From: Lolium rigidum
Taxonomy: Eukaryota; Streptophyta; Magnoliopsida; Poales; Poaceae
Direction: 5' to 3'
NCBI RefSeq assembly: GCF_022539505.1
Contig: NC_061510.1
Location: forward strand, 270,267,687 to 270,331,686
Length of the DNA stretch: 64,000 bases
Shown: positions 12,205-24,600 of the stretch, in pieces
How the letters are laid out: every line of letters begins with the position of its first letter
Position numbering within the stretch: the stretch's first letter is position 1
Made by a program: the position numbers and the translations under genes
Notes under the pieces: model-generated
What the model saw: only the letters and a program-made list of their open reading frames with translations
Database searches by the model: none
Told to the model about the DNA's origin: nothing

Positions 12205-13218
12205 ATGGCGGAAGAAACTCCGGTCACATGCAAGGAGCTCACTGGCGAGCCCACGAAGAAGCATAACAAGGCCAAGGCGGTCATCGGAACCGCACTCATC
12301 GGCTCCTATGGGAAGACCCGTTCACACGGCATCAGGCTCGACGGAGGCACACGTCCTTTGCCTGGCGACGATACGGTCGACCTCAGCCCCTCCATAAGGG
12401 AACCAGGGTTCTCGTTCGATGCCAATATGGCAGGGTTCGTGATTCGCCATGGCGCGGACAAAGCGGAGAGCAGCCATGCTCGTGGCAGAGAGAAGGAGGG
12501 AGCCGGTCCGCGAGACCGGCCCCAAGACGACGATAAACGGTACCCGGCCGAGGAGGAGGTGAGGAACCCACAGTGTCCACGCTCGTTTCCCGAGCACCTC
12601 CTCAGCAAATACGATCAGCCATACGACCGACATCACCGCTACGGCGAAGGCGAGCAAAGAGATCATCGGTCTGATGCGGACGGGAGGTATCGTCGGACCA
12701 ACGGCCACGACGACGGGTATGAACGTCGCGCCGGAGGAAGGTCTGAAGGGTCGGATAACGTGGGAAGGCATCGGGACTGCCCCTTCTTCGGACACTCGCT
12801 GGGATTCAGGAATGAGCCGATTACCAACAATCGGCAACTGCCCAGAATGCAACCAGAAGAAGAAGGAGACAGCCAACGTATCCGTGTTCGAGCGTCTGGG
12901 ACCTCTCCCGCTTTGGAGCAAGCATACTGAGTCCGTTCGGATGGGAGATCACGAGGAACTAGAGGACGATGATGAAGAGGATAAGTATCATCGGCCAAGA
13001 TGGTGTCCTGACGGGCTCAGCCGCTCCCAAAAACGAAGAGTTCAGCGACTACGTGCGTTGGAAGAAGCCGAAAGGTTATATCTGCACGCGCCGAGGAAGG
13101 CACGGCCTGACCCGGCCGCCAAAATTCAGCAAACCCTGGATGAAGAAGGTCGGCCACAAAGAAAAGAGTGGCGCCCTAAGCGAGGAAAGCCGATGATGAA
13201 ACATCGGCCGGCACGAAC
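12205..13218 (+). pseudogene. Gag-like region of the Tat-like element, frameshifted
   Basis: The first frame opens with ATG at 12205 (MAEETPVTCKELTGEP) and stays open to 12930. The conserved sequence then continues in another frame from about 12780 (RLPTIGNCPECNQKKKE, SVFERLGPLP, HRPRWCPDGLSRSQKRRVQR) up to about 13200, and returns to the first frame before the protease. Two compensating frame changes therefore break it. The protein is charged and Arg/Asp-rich, with a CPFF...CPEC cysteine cluster. Confidence 0.7.
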
Positions 13219-13869
13219 ATGGTCTTCATCCTTCTCGCGGAATTTAGCGCTCCAAGGTTATGTGAAGCACCTGTGGCGCAATTGGATCGTGGCCCACGGC
13301 CGGTCATCTTCGAGAAGCCGCGAGAAAGAAGCTACAGGCATCTGAAGGCCCTGTACTTACGAGGTTACATCAATGGGCAGCTTGTCAATAAGATGTTGGT
13401 GGACACCGGAGCGGCAGTTAACATTATGCCATACTCCATGCTACGTCGGTTGGGACGCTCCAGCTCAGATCTTATCAAGACCAACGTAACACTGAGCGAT
13501 TTCAACGGCCAAGCATCTGACGCGCAAGGTGTTCTGAATGTGGATCCGACCGTAGGAAGGAAAACTGTCCCTACGACGTTCTTTGTCGTCGACAGCAAGA
13601 GTACCTATGCTGTACTGCTGGGAAGAGATTGGATCCACGCCAATTGTTGCATTCCATCCACGATGCATCAATGCCTAATACAGTGGGATGGAGATGAAGT
13701 GGAAGTCGTCCACGCAGATGACTCAGCTGAGATTTCGACAGCCGGCATGGACATTTGGGAGACATCAGGCCAAGAGCCACTCTCGGGCATCAATCTGGAC
13801 GACTGCGAACGCATCGATGTGACAAGGAACGGGGTGAGGCTGGTTTTATCCACCGGACTGACCGTGTAG
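13219..13869 (+). CDS. Retroviral-type aspartic protease domain of the Tat-like element
   Basis: The open frame carries the pepsin-like active site MLVDTGAAVNIMP (DTGA), a flap/core region (LSDFNGQASDAQGVL) and the second conserved motif YAVLLGRDWIHA. This is the retropepsin that would cleave the element polyprotein. It is probably part of a gag-pro polyprotein, so the start at 13219 is only where the frame opens. It ends at a stop at 13867-13869 with no RT following. Known for the family: this protease precedes RT/RNase H/integrase in autonomous relatives. Confidence 0.8.
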   Translation: MVFILLAEFSAPRLCEAPVAQLDRGPRPVIFEKPRERSYRHLKALYLRGYINGQLVNKMLVDTGAAVNIMPYSMLRRLGRSSSDLIKTNVTLSDFNGQASDAQGVLNVDPTVGRKTVPTTFFVVDSKSTYAVLLGRDWIHANCCIPSTMHQCLIQWDGDEVEVVHADDSAEISTAGMDIWETSGQEPLSGINLDDCERIDVTRNGVRLVLSTGLTV

Positions 13870-14999
13870 CAAGAACAACATCGATGGACAGAGATGACGA
13901 GGCTGATCCTTGCGATCGGCCCTCCGAAACTGTTGAAGGGATATTACTAAACCTTCACCGAGCAAGCAACGTGGAGGCCGATTCCAGCAATCGGCCAAAA
14001 TTATCCTCACCACCTATTTTGCCTGGGATCAACGTTCGACCCAACAGGGATCGCTCGAAGAGCCGATACCATCAATTCTCTTGACAGAATCGGCTCGGGG
14101 GGGCACCTAGGTGGATAAAACATGAGGATACGAGATAGTACTATCAAATATGGGGGCCGATACACAAATCGGCCTAAAAAAAAATTTAATTTATTCAAAA
14201 ATTTTTTAGCACAGCCGATGCGCAGACATCGACTCAAGGAATACAGCTGTTGCAAATGGGCATCCAGGGCTACTTTTAGTCCGTTAGAGCCACCCCGTCT
14301 GGGGGCTTCTTAGTTCAAGGGGGAGGTTGACTGCATCGGCCCTTTGGATAGAAGTTTTTTCTGCTACATGGATGAAAGCTGAAGAAGCTCGGGGGGCAAT
14401 GCTCTTTGAAGGTCCTCTGTTGTTAAACGTACCGATTGGGTCAGAATCGGTTGATGCTGTACCGCGGCTGAGAAGCGGATAGTGGCCCGATACTCGTGAT
14501 ACGCTCTCATGCTCGCCTTGATCAAAGGCTCGGGGGGCACCTGACAGTGGGAGAAGGATGATCGGCTGGTTGGCCCCGCGCAATGTCTCTTCCAGGCGTG
14601 ATCATACCTGTGACTGTTTGTCTGAATTGCGGACTCCCATCATGGTTCTCACCTGGGTCGAGGCTCGGGGAGCGGCTGGCCTCCTGGATGCTCTGTTGGA
14701 GAAGCCGATTACATGGTCATCGGCTGGTTTCGCGGATACAAGCTTGTTGAGCACTGACCAGGCTCACAATCATTCCGATGCCAAAAGGATGGGGAACGAT
14801 GTGTGGAAATCAGTTCATTTAGAAAAAACGATTGAGTTGACAATCGGCCAAGTTAGCATAAAAAAAAGGGAATCAGTGAAGTCAAGTTGGGAATTTTCCA
14901 TTGATGACTAGATTTCTTACAAGGAAGGAACCGATTGCTTAAGAAAGGAAGAACAAAGGAGGGGCCACTACTACTAGACCTACACTGGTAGATCCTAAT
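13870..14999 (+). other. Internal region of Tat-like element without coding signal
   Basis: About 1.1 kb between protease and antisense ORF. It repeats short motifs such as CGGCTCGGGGGGCAC (around 14092, 14387 and 14530 in variants) and GAATCGG-like words. Reverse transcriptase motifs (YxDD) or integrase motifs were not seen in any frame. Confidence 0.6.
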
Positions 15000-15485
15000 C
15001 TACGAGCTGTCACTGCCTTCGTCCTCATCCCCGGAGTTCCCATCAGCGCTGCTGCCGACGGGCTCCTCGTCGCTGCGCCCGAGGCCCTTTGCGGGGGCTT
15101 CATCCTCTTCTTCGTCATCGCTGTCGTCGCCGTCCCACCACATGCGAGGGCGCTTCGCTGGGGGGTAACCCTCGAAGGGGTCATCCTCGTCTTCTTCCTC
15201 TTTCTCCTCTTCCTCATCGGAGGAGAAGCTCCCTTCCCAGGAGAAGAGGTCGTCGTCACTTGTCACTTCCAGCTCTCCGTCAAGGAGGAAATGAAGGTCC
15301 TCTTCCCCATCGGTGAGGGGTTCGTCTTCTTCTGACTCATTGGAGAAGTCCCAGTCCCGCGCGTCCCAATATTCTGGGGCGCGGGCTTCGTAGATGGCCA
15401 TCAGATCGACCTCCTGCTCGAACTCGCTGGAGGAGGAGGAATGGAGGGACAGGCCAGAGGAGGCAGTGGAAGAGGAAGAATCCAT
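15000..15485 (-). CDS. Antisense acidic ORF in the Tat-like element
   Basis: An intact 161-residue frame on the strand opposite to gag-pro, ATG at 15485. It starts with a Ser-rich segment (MDSSSSTASSGLSLHSSSSS), continues with EARAPEYWDARDWDFSNESE, and is dominated by Asp/Glu runs with a basic PPAKRPRMWW motif near residue 107, which could be a nuclear localisation signal. Antisense ORFs in this position are described for Tat-lineage elements such as maize Grande; their function is unresolved. Here it stays open while gag is broken. It could still be a compositional artefact, though the ATG and the KRPR motif argue against that. Confidence 0.55.
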   Translation of the reverse strand: MDSSSSTASSGLSLHSSSSSEFEQEVDLMAIYEARAPEYWDARDWDFSNESEEDEPLTDGEEDLHFLLDGELEVTSDDDLFSWEGSFSSDEEEEKEEEDEDDPFEGYPPAKRPRMWWDGDDSDDEEEDEAPAKGLGRSDEEPVGSSADGNSGDEDEGSDSS

Positions 15486-15751
15486 GGCGGCTAATGGTTT
15501 GCCGATGGCCGCCGTGGGACAAGGGGATGAAGAAAGGAATTATGAGGGTGGCCAAATAAAAAGGGGCAAAGTGATTTAATGCCCAAGCGGTTTTCGAGAG
15601 CGCGAGCACGAACCGTCAAGTCATGCAGAGAAGGCGAGGAGGCAAGACGTCATCACGAAGTATACTGCGACAGTTCTGCTCTGCCATGACGTGACCCGAC
15701 GGGAAAGGCATAATGATTTTGGAAATGTCATTTCCAAAACCAGGGGGCATG

Positions 15752-16924
15752 TGTTATCACCAGAATTTGGCCAAGTCAGAGGTGGGCCGCGATCAAGATG
15801 GACGTGAATATTATACATGGAAGGAAATACGTGAATCGGCCTTGTTTACCAAGTTGGGCTAAACCGCCCATGTATCTGTAACATATTGGATCGCGTCTTA
15901 GTTTAGAAATTAGAGTTTATCTCGTGCACGGTTTAGTGCACGCCCACATTAGAAAGTCCCCTGGACTATAAATATGTACCTAGGGTTTATGGAATAAACA
16001 ACAACCAACGTTCAACACAAACCAATCTCGGCGCATCGCCAACTCCTTCGTCTCGAGGGTTCCTCCGGTAAGCATCATGCTCGCCTAGATCGCATCTCGC
16101 GATCTAGGCAGCACAAGCCTCGCCTAGTTGTTCATGCGTTGCTCGTCATCGAAGCGTTTTTGATGGCGAGCAACGTAGTTATCATAGACGCGTTAGGGTT
16201 AGCATCGTTCTTAGCATCATATGCTCGCGTAGTGCAGCCCTTGCGCGTCTAGCCGTCCTTGTGCCTCATCATGGGTGCAGGGGCGGCACCCCGCTTGATC
16301 GGTGTTTAGTAGATCCGATCCGTTATGGTCGATCCTTGATTCGTCAAGGATTAGTTTAATATCTGCAATAGTTAGGCCTTACAAAGGGTTGGAGGATCCG
16401 GCGGCATGCAGGGTGTAGTTTGCTGCCCCTAGACGGAGACGTTCCGAGGATCGACCTAGTGTTGGTTTTTAGGCCTTGTCTAGGGCTGGCTTACGTTTAC
16501 CGTGCGTGAGCGCGAGGCCCAATCGTGAGTAGGATGATCCGATTATGCGGTGAAAACCCTAGATCGTCGTGGATCTCATACGCTTTATGTTGATCAAGCA
16601 GGACCACCATATATTCGGCCACCTTGGACGAATCATGGGTGAATCGGCTCCCTGAGCCGATTTACAGGACAACTCGAGAGCCGATCGAGGCTCGTATTTA
16701 ACGTGTACGTGTGTGCCCTGCAGGAAACTAAGCGAGGCATCATCCACACCTTCCCGACCGGGTATAGGTCGGTGGCACGCCCTTGCGACCCGAAGCATCG
16801 GCGCGCGACCAGGAGGCTTTGCGGGCCGTCGCTCTGAGGGACTGGGGCCAGCCGCAGCCCTAGTCGTTCCCGGCTCTACCGTGTTGGCCAGTCGCTGCCC
16901 GCCGGTGGGTTTCTGACGCCAACA
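15752..16924 (+). repeat. 3' LTR of the Tat-like element
   Basis: 1173 bp, beginning TGTTATCACC and ending GACGCCAACA, with TATAAATA at 15967-15974. A purine-rich CCAGGGGGCATG lies just before it as the polypurine tract. Confidence 0.9.
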
Positions 16925-16950
16925 CCATTTCGGAAAAAAATCTACCACAG

Positions 16951-18400
16951 TAGCCATTTTCATGGTAATGCGAACACATCTGCCATGGCGATCCATGGTA
17001 GATCCATTTATCACACGTCTTCAACCACGGAATGCATTCCACTGACAAAAACTTTGTCAATGAAAAGGATTACTACCATGAAAATGGATTGTCGTAAAAT
17101 TTTTTTGTGGTGTTAGCTAACATCCAACGACAACTCTACAATTGTTGAATCAATGTCGTCCCCTGTGAGCGTTTCCGCCGGCCGCCGTCGCTTTTTCTGC
17201 GTTGGCTGTGAGGATCGACTCCTCATCTCGATCGATCAGTTATGGGGACATTTTCGTCACAGCGTCTGGGCAAGGGTATGAAGGGGCAAATAATCGATTG
17301 CGAGAGTAAATAGTGGCAAAAGGTAGAGGTCAATGTAAAAGAGGGCAAATTATAAAGTGCCAAAGTAAAGCATGACAAAAAGTAAAATTCCTCTTTTTTT
17401 AGGTAGGAGACAGGCGGTTTTCACCCGGAAGCATATGCTTCTGATTTTTAAATAAATTTTAAGCATATTATAAAATGTTAAAAAAATCTGACAAAAAAAG
17501 TGCGTATACAACTTGATATTCTATGCGTTCGCAAAGTCGTTCCACGAAACAAGATATTTTTATATTATGTGTAGAAAAAGATAAATAACGGTGCTAACAA
17601 CCAACATCGTCTGAGTACCAACACCAATAGTTCAGGAAGCAATAACCGAACCGCCCTTAAGCATCGTTGGGGAGATGATTATGCGAACCACCATTGTCGA
17701 AGATTTAACATCTGGGACACAAATTGCGAGAATCATCATCCTCTTGACAACTTTGATAGAAATTCCAAAACCGATCTGAAGCAAGATCTGAAAGACCGTA
17801 CCTATGAATTTTGATCTATCAACGCCATCATTGCCGTCAGGAAGAAGATCTCATCATCGGGGGATATAACTATTGTAGACGATGCCAATGTCCATTAACG
17901 CGAGGGCGAAAAAAAGACGTACGGTAACAAAACCCTAACCTAATACATCAAAATCTCAACTAATAGATCGGGTTCTCCACCCCCTCCTGATGTCAGCGAG
18001 GCCGGCTAGAGGAGAGCGAACCGACTTATGTCAGACTAAGGGGCGGAGGTGGCGGCTTGGTTCAGAACTGCTGGGAGAAATAGTTTTCGTGGCGTGGCTT
18101 AATGCGATCGTATATTGAATTTAGTATAGATAGACATGTATATAGATGAATTTATTTTGAGTTTTAAATGATTTGATTGAATGAATTTTGCCCGTTAGCA
18201 AACTGACAAGCACATGGCATTACATATGTGTCTATCTTGGGGAGTAATGTTTTAGAACATGAAAGCATATGCTCCTTTTTATTTTTAAAATACATCTTAG
18301 ACATATTTTAAAATGTTAAATTTTTTTGAAAGGAAAAACAGAAAAACTCACGGGTACATCTTCACGTGCTACGCTCATAAAGTGGCTTCATGAAAATTTA
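16951..18400. other. Intergenic region upstream of SEC3, with two repeat copies
   Basis: No gene is recognised. Two diverged segments around 17420-17560 and 18242-18400 share GCATATGCT, ATATT(T)TAAAATGTTAAA and a CGTGCTACGCTC/TATGCGTTCGC type 3' part. They belong to the same dispersed family as 58553-58930. Confidence 0.45.
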
Positions 18401-18539
18401 ACATGAGGATTTCCGAGTTCCGACTCGAGCCCGGTTCCACCGCGGGTCTCCACCAAGTCAAGTTGAACCCGTCGCCACGCCCAGCAATCCAGCCCTCGCC
18501 TGTCCTAAAGGAAGGAAATCATTTCCTGACTATACTAGT

Positions 18540-18670
18540 ACTAATCACCACCACAACACAGCACGCTGCTCTTCTCTTACCAACCAGTTCCGTTCCTCTG
18601 ACCCCTTCCCCTCCCTCCCATCAGATCGGCGGGGAGCCAGGGCCGGCGAAGAGGAGCGGCGCGCTTCAGA
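18540..18670 (+). promoter_or_regulatory. SEC3: Probable SEC3 5' leader
   Basis: A pyrimidine-rich then GC-rich stretch (CTTCTCTTACC...CCCCTTCCCCTCCCTCCC) leads to the ATG at 18671. I see no convincing TATA box, which is usual for housekeeping promoters. The limits are approximate. Confidence 0.4.
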
Positions 18671-21600
18671 ATGGCCAAGTCCAGCGCCGACGACGCCGAG
18701 CTGCGCCGGGCCTGCGCGGCGGCCGTGGCCGCGTCGGGAGCGCGCGGCGAGGAGGTCACCTTCTCCATCCGCGTCGCCAAGGGCCGCGGCATCTTCGAGA
18801 AGCTCGGACGCCTCGCCAAGCCACGCGTGCTCGCCCTCACAAGTCTGTTGCTTCCTTCCTTTACACCCCCCTTACCCCTCTCCTGCCTAGCTTTGCTGTG
18901 CGCTGCTTCGATTCTGCTTTGCTTCCTGCTGCCGCCATGTCAGGGTTTGGATTAGCGCGGCGCTGATTTCGTTGACCGGAGATGCTAGCTACTTCGGGCA
19001 GCAAGCTTTTCTGGAGCCGAATTTTGCTGTTTTCCACTTATAGGAGACCGTTGCTGTGATCTTGGTAGCTTGGGCCGAACTAATGGTTATGCCAGCCGCT
19101 GGTTTCAGCAGAGTATCTAGATCCATTTTACCTATTTGACGCGGTCAGCTCCCATTCACTATCTGAAGCTGGAGCAGCAGCTGATGCTGGAAGTAGCCTA
19201 CATTCACTAGCCAGATCCATCCAGTGCGCATGTGTACAAAATCTTGTCCTTTTGAGCTCTCACCACGCTGAGCTGAGATGTAGAAAATGCAAATACCGGC
19301 ACCCAGAGACCTAATACATGGATCGGTTGCAAAAACTTAGCAATGGAGCAGATTGTAGCTAGAATCGACCGAGCCGGGTGCTGGAGCTAATTAGCTAAAT
19401 CCTCGTGAACCACAGTCTGTTGGAGCTAAGGTAGTTGGTCAGAGATGACAATGAGCACTCGCAACTTGTGAGACGAGATGGTCATCGTTGTTGGAGGGCA
19501 ACCTATAAGGCGCACAAGCCTCAAATCGGTACACAAACTCATCCAAGACGATTCCATCCCACCTGCCCCTGCATGGAAAATCACTGCTGCCTGCTCTTCA
19601 ACAGTAATACAAGCATGTTTGTGCACCCGACTTGCCAAAATCTTTCATTTGCAGTCTGCAGTAACAAGGAACAGCATAGTTATGAATGAAAAAAATTTGG
19701 TAGAGGTTAAACTGACCTAGCAGAAAGGAAATAAAGGAAAATTTTAAAGGAAGTTCCTAAGTCAGCCCATGGAAGCTGTCCAACATGAATGCCTTGTATT
19801 GGGATCAAATCCAGAATGTGTGGAACTGTGGATGACGTGTAACAATGAACAATCCCTATTCTCTAATGTCACGGGACAAAGCAGAGCAAGCAATATGTGG
19901 GTGGTGCTGGCGTTGGAGTTGTACATATCATTGTTTGTCTTAGGGTGCATGAATGGGATTGGATGGCATCAGATAAGTTTTTAATTTGTTCACTAGTTGG
20001 GCCTTGTGCACCTGATTTGTTGCACTGTTAGAAAGAGTCTGCCATACTTTGTCACAGAGTGGGTTAGGGACTTGGAAGGCACTTAGTTTCTACCCGTGGA
20101 TGAAATTGATCGACCCAGGAGTTCTCCAGTCCAGGTTACCCAGACAGTCTCTTTCAACAATCCGTAGTTGAACGATCCACGCTAGCATAGGGTTCCCAAA
20201 CTGGCCCTCAAAATTTATTCATATAAGTACAGGATCCGAGTTATGTTTCCCCACATAGTTTCTATTTTGATCTTTTGACAGAGACTGCTGGGTTGCTTGT
20301 AGGATTGCCAGTGCAGTTTTCGGTTCACAAAATTTATGGTGGGATTGAAAATTTTAAATACATAAATCCATAGCTTAGTCAGGAATTTGTCACGTGGAAC
20401 TGTTCAAAAGGAAGAAGATGATCTAGATAGCTCTAATCCCAGTGGTGACTTCTTTTTGTTTGAAGCACACTATGAGTGCTCAGATTTGGTTTGGATTGGT
20501 TCAGTGTTGTGTCACAATGGGCGGCATGTTCAAATCACATAATGTAATTTCTGTTTGGTGCGCTTCACTTCGCATTGTTAGTTTCTTTAGTGGTGGAGAT
20601 TAGTTAATATTTTTATTTATCAGCTGTAGCTTTGATGACATTTGATTATGGCTCAATTGCTCTGTGCTAGGAAACTTCTAGGTAATAACTATTCTGTAAT
20701 ACAAGATTTTTACAACACCTGCTAAACAGTGCCAACTTCATGCAGCTAAACATTCATCAAAAGGCGAGGCAAATAAAGCTTTTCTCCGAGTATTGAAATA
20801 TTCATCAGGGGCAGTTCTCGAGGTTCGTTTCACAGTGTCTTGTGTAGTGGCATTAGTTATGTGATAGCTTTATACTGTTGTCCACCAGATGAAAACACTG
20901 TTTGATTTGTCTAGTATTTTTTTGCTAATGGTGCATATGCACATTTATCTTTCAATCATTGTCTACCTTATGATTCATGATAGTGCATGAACATTCCTAC
21001 TATCTGATTATAATACGCATCATCAACCAACCGGATAATGGATTTGCACTATGTTCTGTGGTGGTACTTCTCCTCCACTCTTTCGGTCTTCTGATAGAAA
21101 CTTAACCTGATCCTTTTGCTTCAGCCGGCCAAACTTTACAAGTTGAAACATCTTACAAAGGTGGAGGTTATTTCAAGTGATCCTAGTGGTTGCACATTTG
21201 TTCTGGTACTTCAGCTCCCCTTGCATTCTTCTTCTGTTGAGTAGTTAAAGAGCTATTTGTTATATCCACTTCTAACTCTTTGATGACCTGCACTGCAGGG
21301 GTTTGATAACCTTAGGAGTCAGACTGTTGCCCCTCCACAATGGACAATGCGAAACATTGATGACAGGTTGTTTCCTAGAAAGTTTGCTCTGTGGTGTTAG
21401 ATCTGTTACTTTTGGTCAGCTGGTTTTGCCTCCTATTTTAAATTTAGCAAACAATAAATAGAGTTATCTTTCTTAAGTGCTATCTACTCTGCTTTTAACT
21501 ATTATTTTTCAATAACTTTTTTGCATCTTCTTTGCGCTGTATTTGCCTGGTAATATATAAACTGAACTGTTCATATGTAGTGTCTGTTTGCTTTCTATCG

Positions 21601-24600
21601 TCATGTTGAGCTACCCAGTCCTTTAGAAGACCTGGAGTAGCAAACCAGTCTTTTAGGTTTATGCATAACAAAAGACTAAAAGTAAAAGACTAACATGTGT
21701 CCATGTGGATGGTAAGGTTAAGGTACATCACATTCATGTGTTGACCTAGGAGACCTTTAACAATTGATTGTTATTTATTTTGCAGAAATCGCCTACTTTT
21801 TTGTATCTTGAACATGTGCAAAGAGATACTTAGTTATCTTCCAAAAGTTGTTGGGATTGATATTGTGGAGTTAGCTCTCTGGGCAAAGGTGCATATAAAA
21901 CTTTGTTTCCTATTACCAAGACCTGCTTATGACCTTCCCTTGTACCCGCCGCCCTCTCTTTTCAAGCTGACGATAGTTTTTTCTGTACAAACTGAGGCAC
22001 TCTAATTGTTGCTGGCTTGATATTTTTTAAATTATCTTTTTTAGGAAAATGCATTGACACTAGATAACCAAGTGAGTAACCAAGATGGCCAAGAAACATC
22101 TGTTGTCACTCAAACTGAGAGGAAAGTAACAGTAACAGTTACTGTCGAAAATGATCTTGTGTCTCAAGCAAAGGATGAGGAGGAGGACATGGAGGCACTT
22201 CTCGACACGTAAGAACCTGTTATATCTTACATTGAGTTTTCTTTTCCAATTCACACAGATTCTCAAACCGTATAATATAGCTATTTCTTATCATATTAAT
22301 TTTTTGTAGCAAGTTTTTCTGTCAAGCTTAATTTATGATATTTAAAGCTGCATATCTACTAATTAATTCATGTTCTGTTTCTTGTTTCAACGTAGCATTG
22401 CTGACTTCTTGGCAGCACATATTTGACATGTCTAGATGATGCAGGTATGTTATGGGAATAGGTGAAGCCGATGCTTTCTCTGAGAGATTGAAGCAGGAGC
22501 TTGTTGCTTTGGAAGCAGCTAATGTCTATCAGTTACTGGAAAGTGAGCCTTTAGTAGAGGAGGTATATCATTCTATATTATTTACTTTCTGTCATCAAAT
22601 TTTGTTTGCAACGCTAATGGATTTTCTGTGGTATCAAACTGCCCTGCTGCGTATGTCACTTATTTAAAATCATGATTGTTGATTCTTCTATCACACTATT
22701 TTATTCCATTGACTGACAACTGCTTGACTTTGCAGGTTTTGCAGGGTCTGGATTCTGCTAGTGCAGCCGTAGATGATATGGATGAGTGGTTGCGGATTTT
22801 CAATCTGAAGCTGAGACATATGAGAGAAGATATTTCATCGGTATGCTTCATAAAATCTATATGATAAGTTGTAGATGTCATTTGGAAGGGAAGAAATGCC
22901 AATCCATCCAGTTGACATGTTTGGCAACCACAATATTACTGAGTCGAGTTCAGAATTGGCCCTTTTGCTTTGACTCCAAGGAATGTAGCTAGTTGGCTGT
23001 AGTATGGTTTCTGTGGCAACTAGTACTAATCCTGAACAGTTGCTAGTATGATATCAAAATGGTTTGGAGATTAAATTATCTCGAAGCAAACACTTAGCAC
23101 TCTTGCAGAATATACCATGCACTGAAACTGTCTAATTTTAGTCATTAGCTGGCATGTTCTGCTGGTTTCCCCCCCTTTGATTTTGGATGTTATGGTTTGG
23201 CTTGGTAAGGGTCCAAAGACCGGGTAGGGGCTTGCTCTCATCTAGCTGCCGCATTGCCTGTTTCCTGCGATGATAACATGACAGGCTTAATTGAACTATT
23301 GGTTCTTCATTGCTTGATTAAAAGGCTTACACGGTAGCTGTTTAGAAATATGATTGACTTGATACACATAGACAATTTGACTCCTAACCCAACCAGAAAC
23401 CTGACCTTTCCAAGTGAAAAGTACTCCTTATAATTTTAATCATGTTCGTACAGATACGTACAAAGAGCAAATGTATCAAGCACAAAGCAAGGTAATTTTT
23501 TTAGAAAATGGAAGCTTTATTACCCCTGGCCTCTGCACCAACTAAGGATGCACGCAGCCAAATTATTACAAAGACCAAACAAAAATCTCACCAGAAAGTG
23601 CCAAGATAAGCGGTGAGTTACATATCGTGTAAAAAAATCAAAGCCTGGAACTATCAGTTCCAGCACAAGAAGCTTGCACTGGAAGTCTTCGAGCTGGTAA
23701 GACACTTCTGATGTCTTTGCCTGAAAGAGCACAGACCACTGCCACTCCTGGTGGGCATTCCGTCATGACTGGACCGTGTGTTGCACTGTTGGTGTTTGTC
23801 AGCACCAAAATTGGACAGTACTAAGTACGAAATTTCGAAGAATAAAGCTTGGAAGAGATTCATGTTGTAGGAATGTTTGGTGTTTGTTGACGCTGTCGGT
23901 CGTGCGTCGTCCTTGGGGATGTGTTTGCTGTCTGGCTCATGCACCCCTGCCCCTTGGAGAATAGCAGCAGGTGGCGGGCGATCAATGAGGCAGCTTCCAG
24001 GCGTCCAGCGGTGTTGCGGGTTGGTGGCTAGTGCGGGCTGCGGTGCCTAGGGTTGCCTGTGGTGCTAGTAGTGGTCGGGTGGGTAGTGGCTGAGTGGGAA
24101 GGAAAGCGGAGATGTGTATGGCTGTGGCCTGTGGGTTGGGCAGCACGGTCCTAATTTGCGATGGACTTATGGGTGGGTTCAGGCCTCGGATAATTATGTT
24201 TTGGTCGTTTTGGTTAAATCGGTAACCGGAACTTTCTTACCAAATTGAATTCAATCATTCATATCCGCTACCCAAATTAATTTGTGTCTGGTCTCAGTTT
24301 TTTTGTTTCTCTTCTCGGCCTTTTTGGGTTCAGTTTTCGGTCATCGGCTTTTCTGCCCACTCCTAACTGCCACTCTGCCGACCCCGACACAAATCACTAG
24401 TAAACTCTTTCCTATGACACTTTCTAAAGATATATATGAGGCAGAAGTGTGTGAGTCCGCTATAAGGCTGCAGCCTCATATGTGTGCCTTTCTTAATGCA
24501 TAAGTATAAGGCTGCTAGTTCTAGCATACATCCTTGCAGAGCTCGTGTTCATACAGTAGATTATTTCTAGTCCATGGAACTTCGCTTATGACACTGAAAT

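Larger units (their letters stand above)
10961..16924 (+). mobile_element. Complete Tat-like gypsy element lacking RT and integrase
   Basis: LTRs at 10961-12128 and 15752-16924 flank the element. Perfect 5-bp target duplications CCATT lie at 10956-10960 and 16925-16929. The PBS is at 12134-12150, followed by a gag-like region, an aspartic protease, about 1.1 kb without coding signal, and an antisense ORF (15000-15485) before the 3' LTR. No reverse transcriptase, RNase H or integrase is present, so it is non-autonomous. The plan of an antisense ORF between coding region and 3' LTR is known for the Tat lineage. I counted roughly 20 LTR differences in about 1170 bp, so insertion was fairly recent. 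Confidence 0.9.

Noticed and set aside
18403..18966. 187-codon plus frame across the SEC3 start
   Set aside because: It is a different frame from the SEC3 exon and runs into intron 1; SEC3 homology fixes the true frame.
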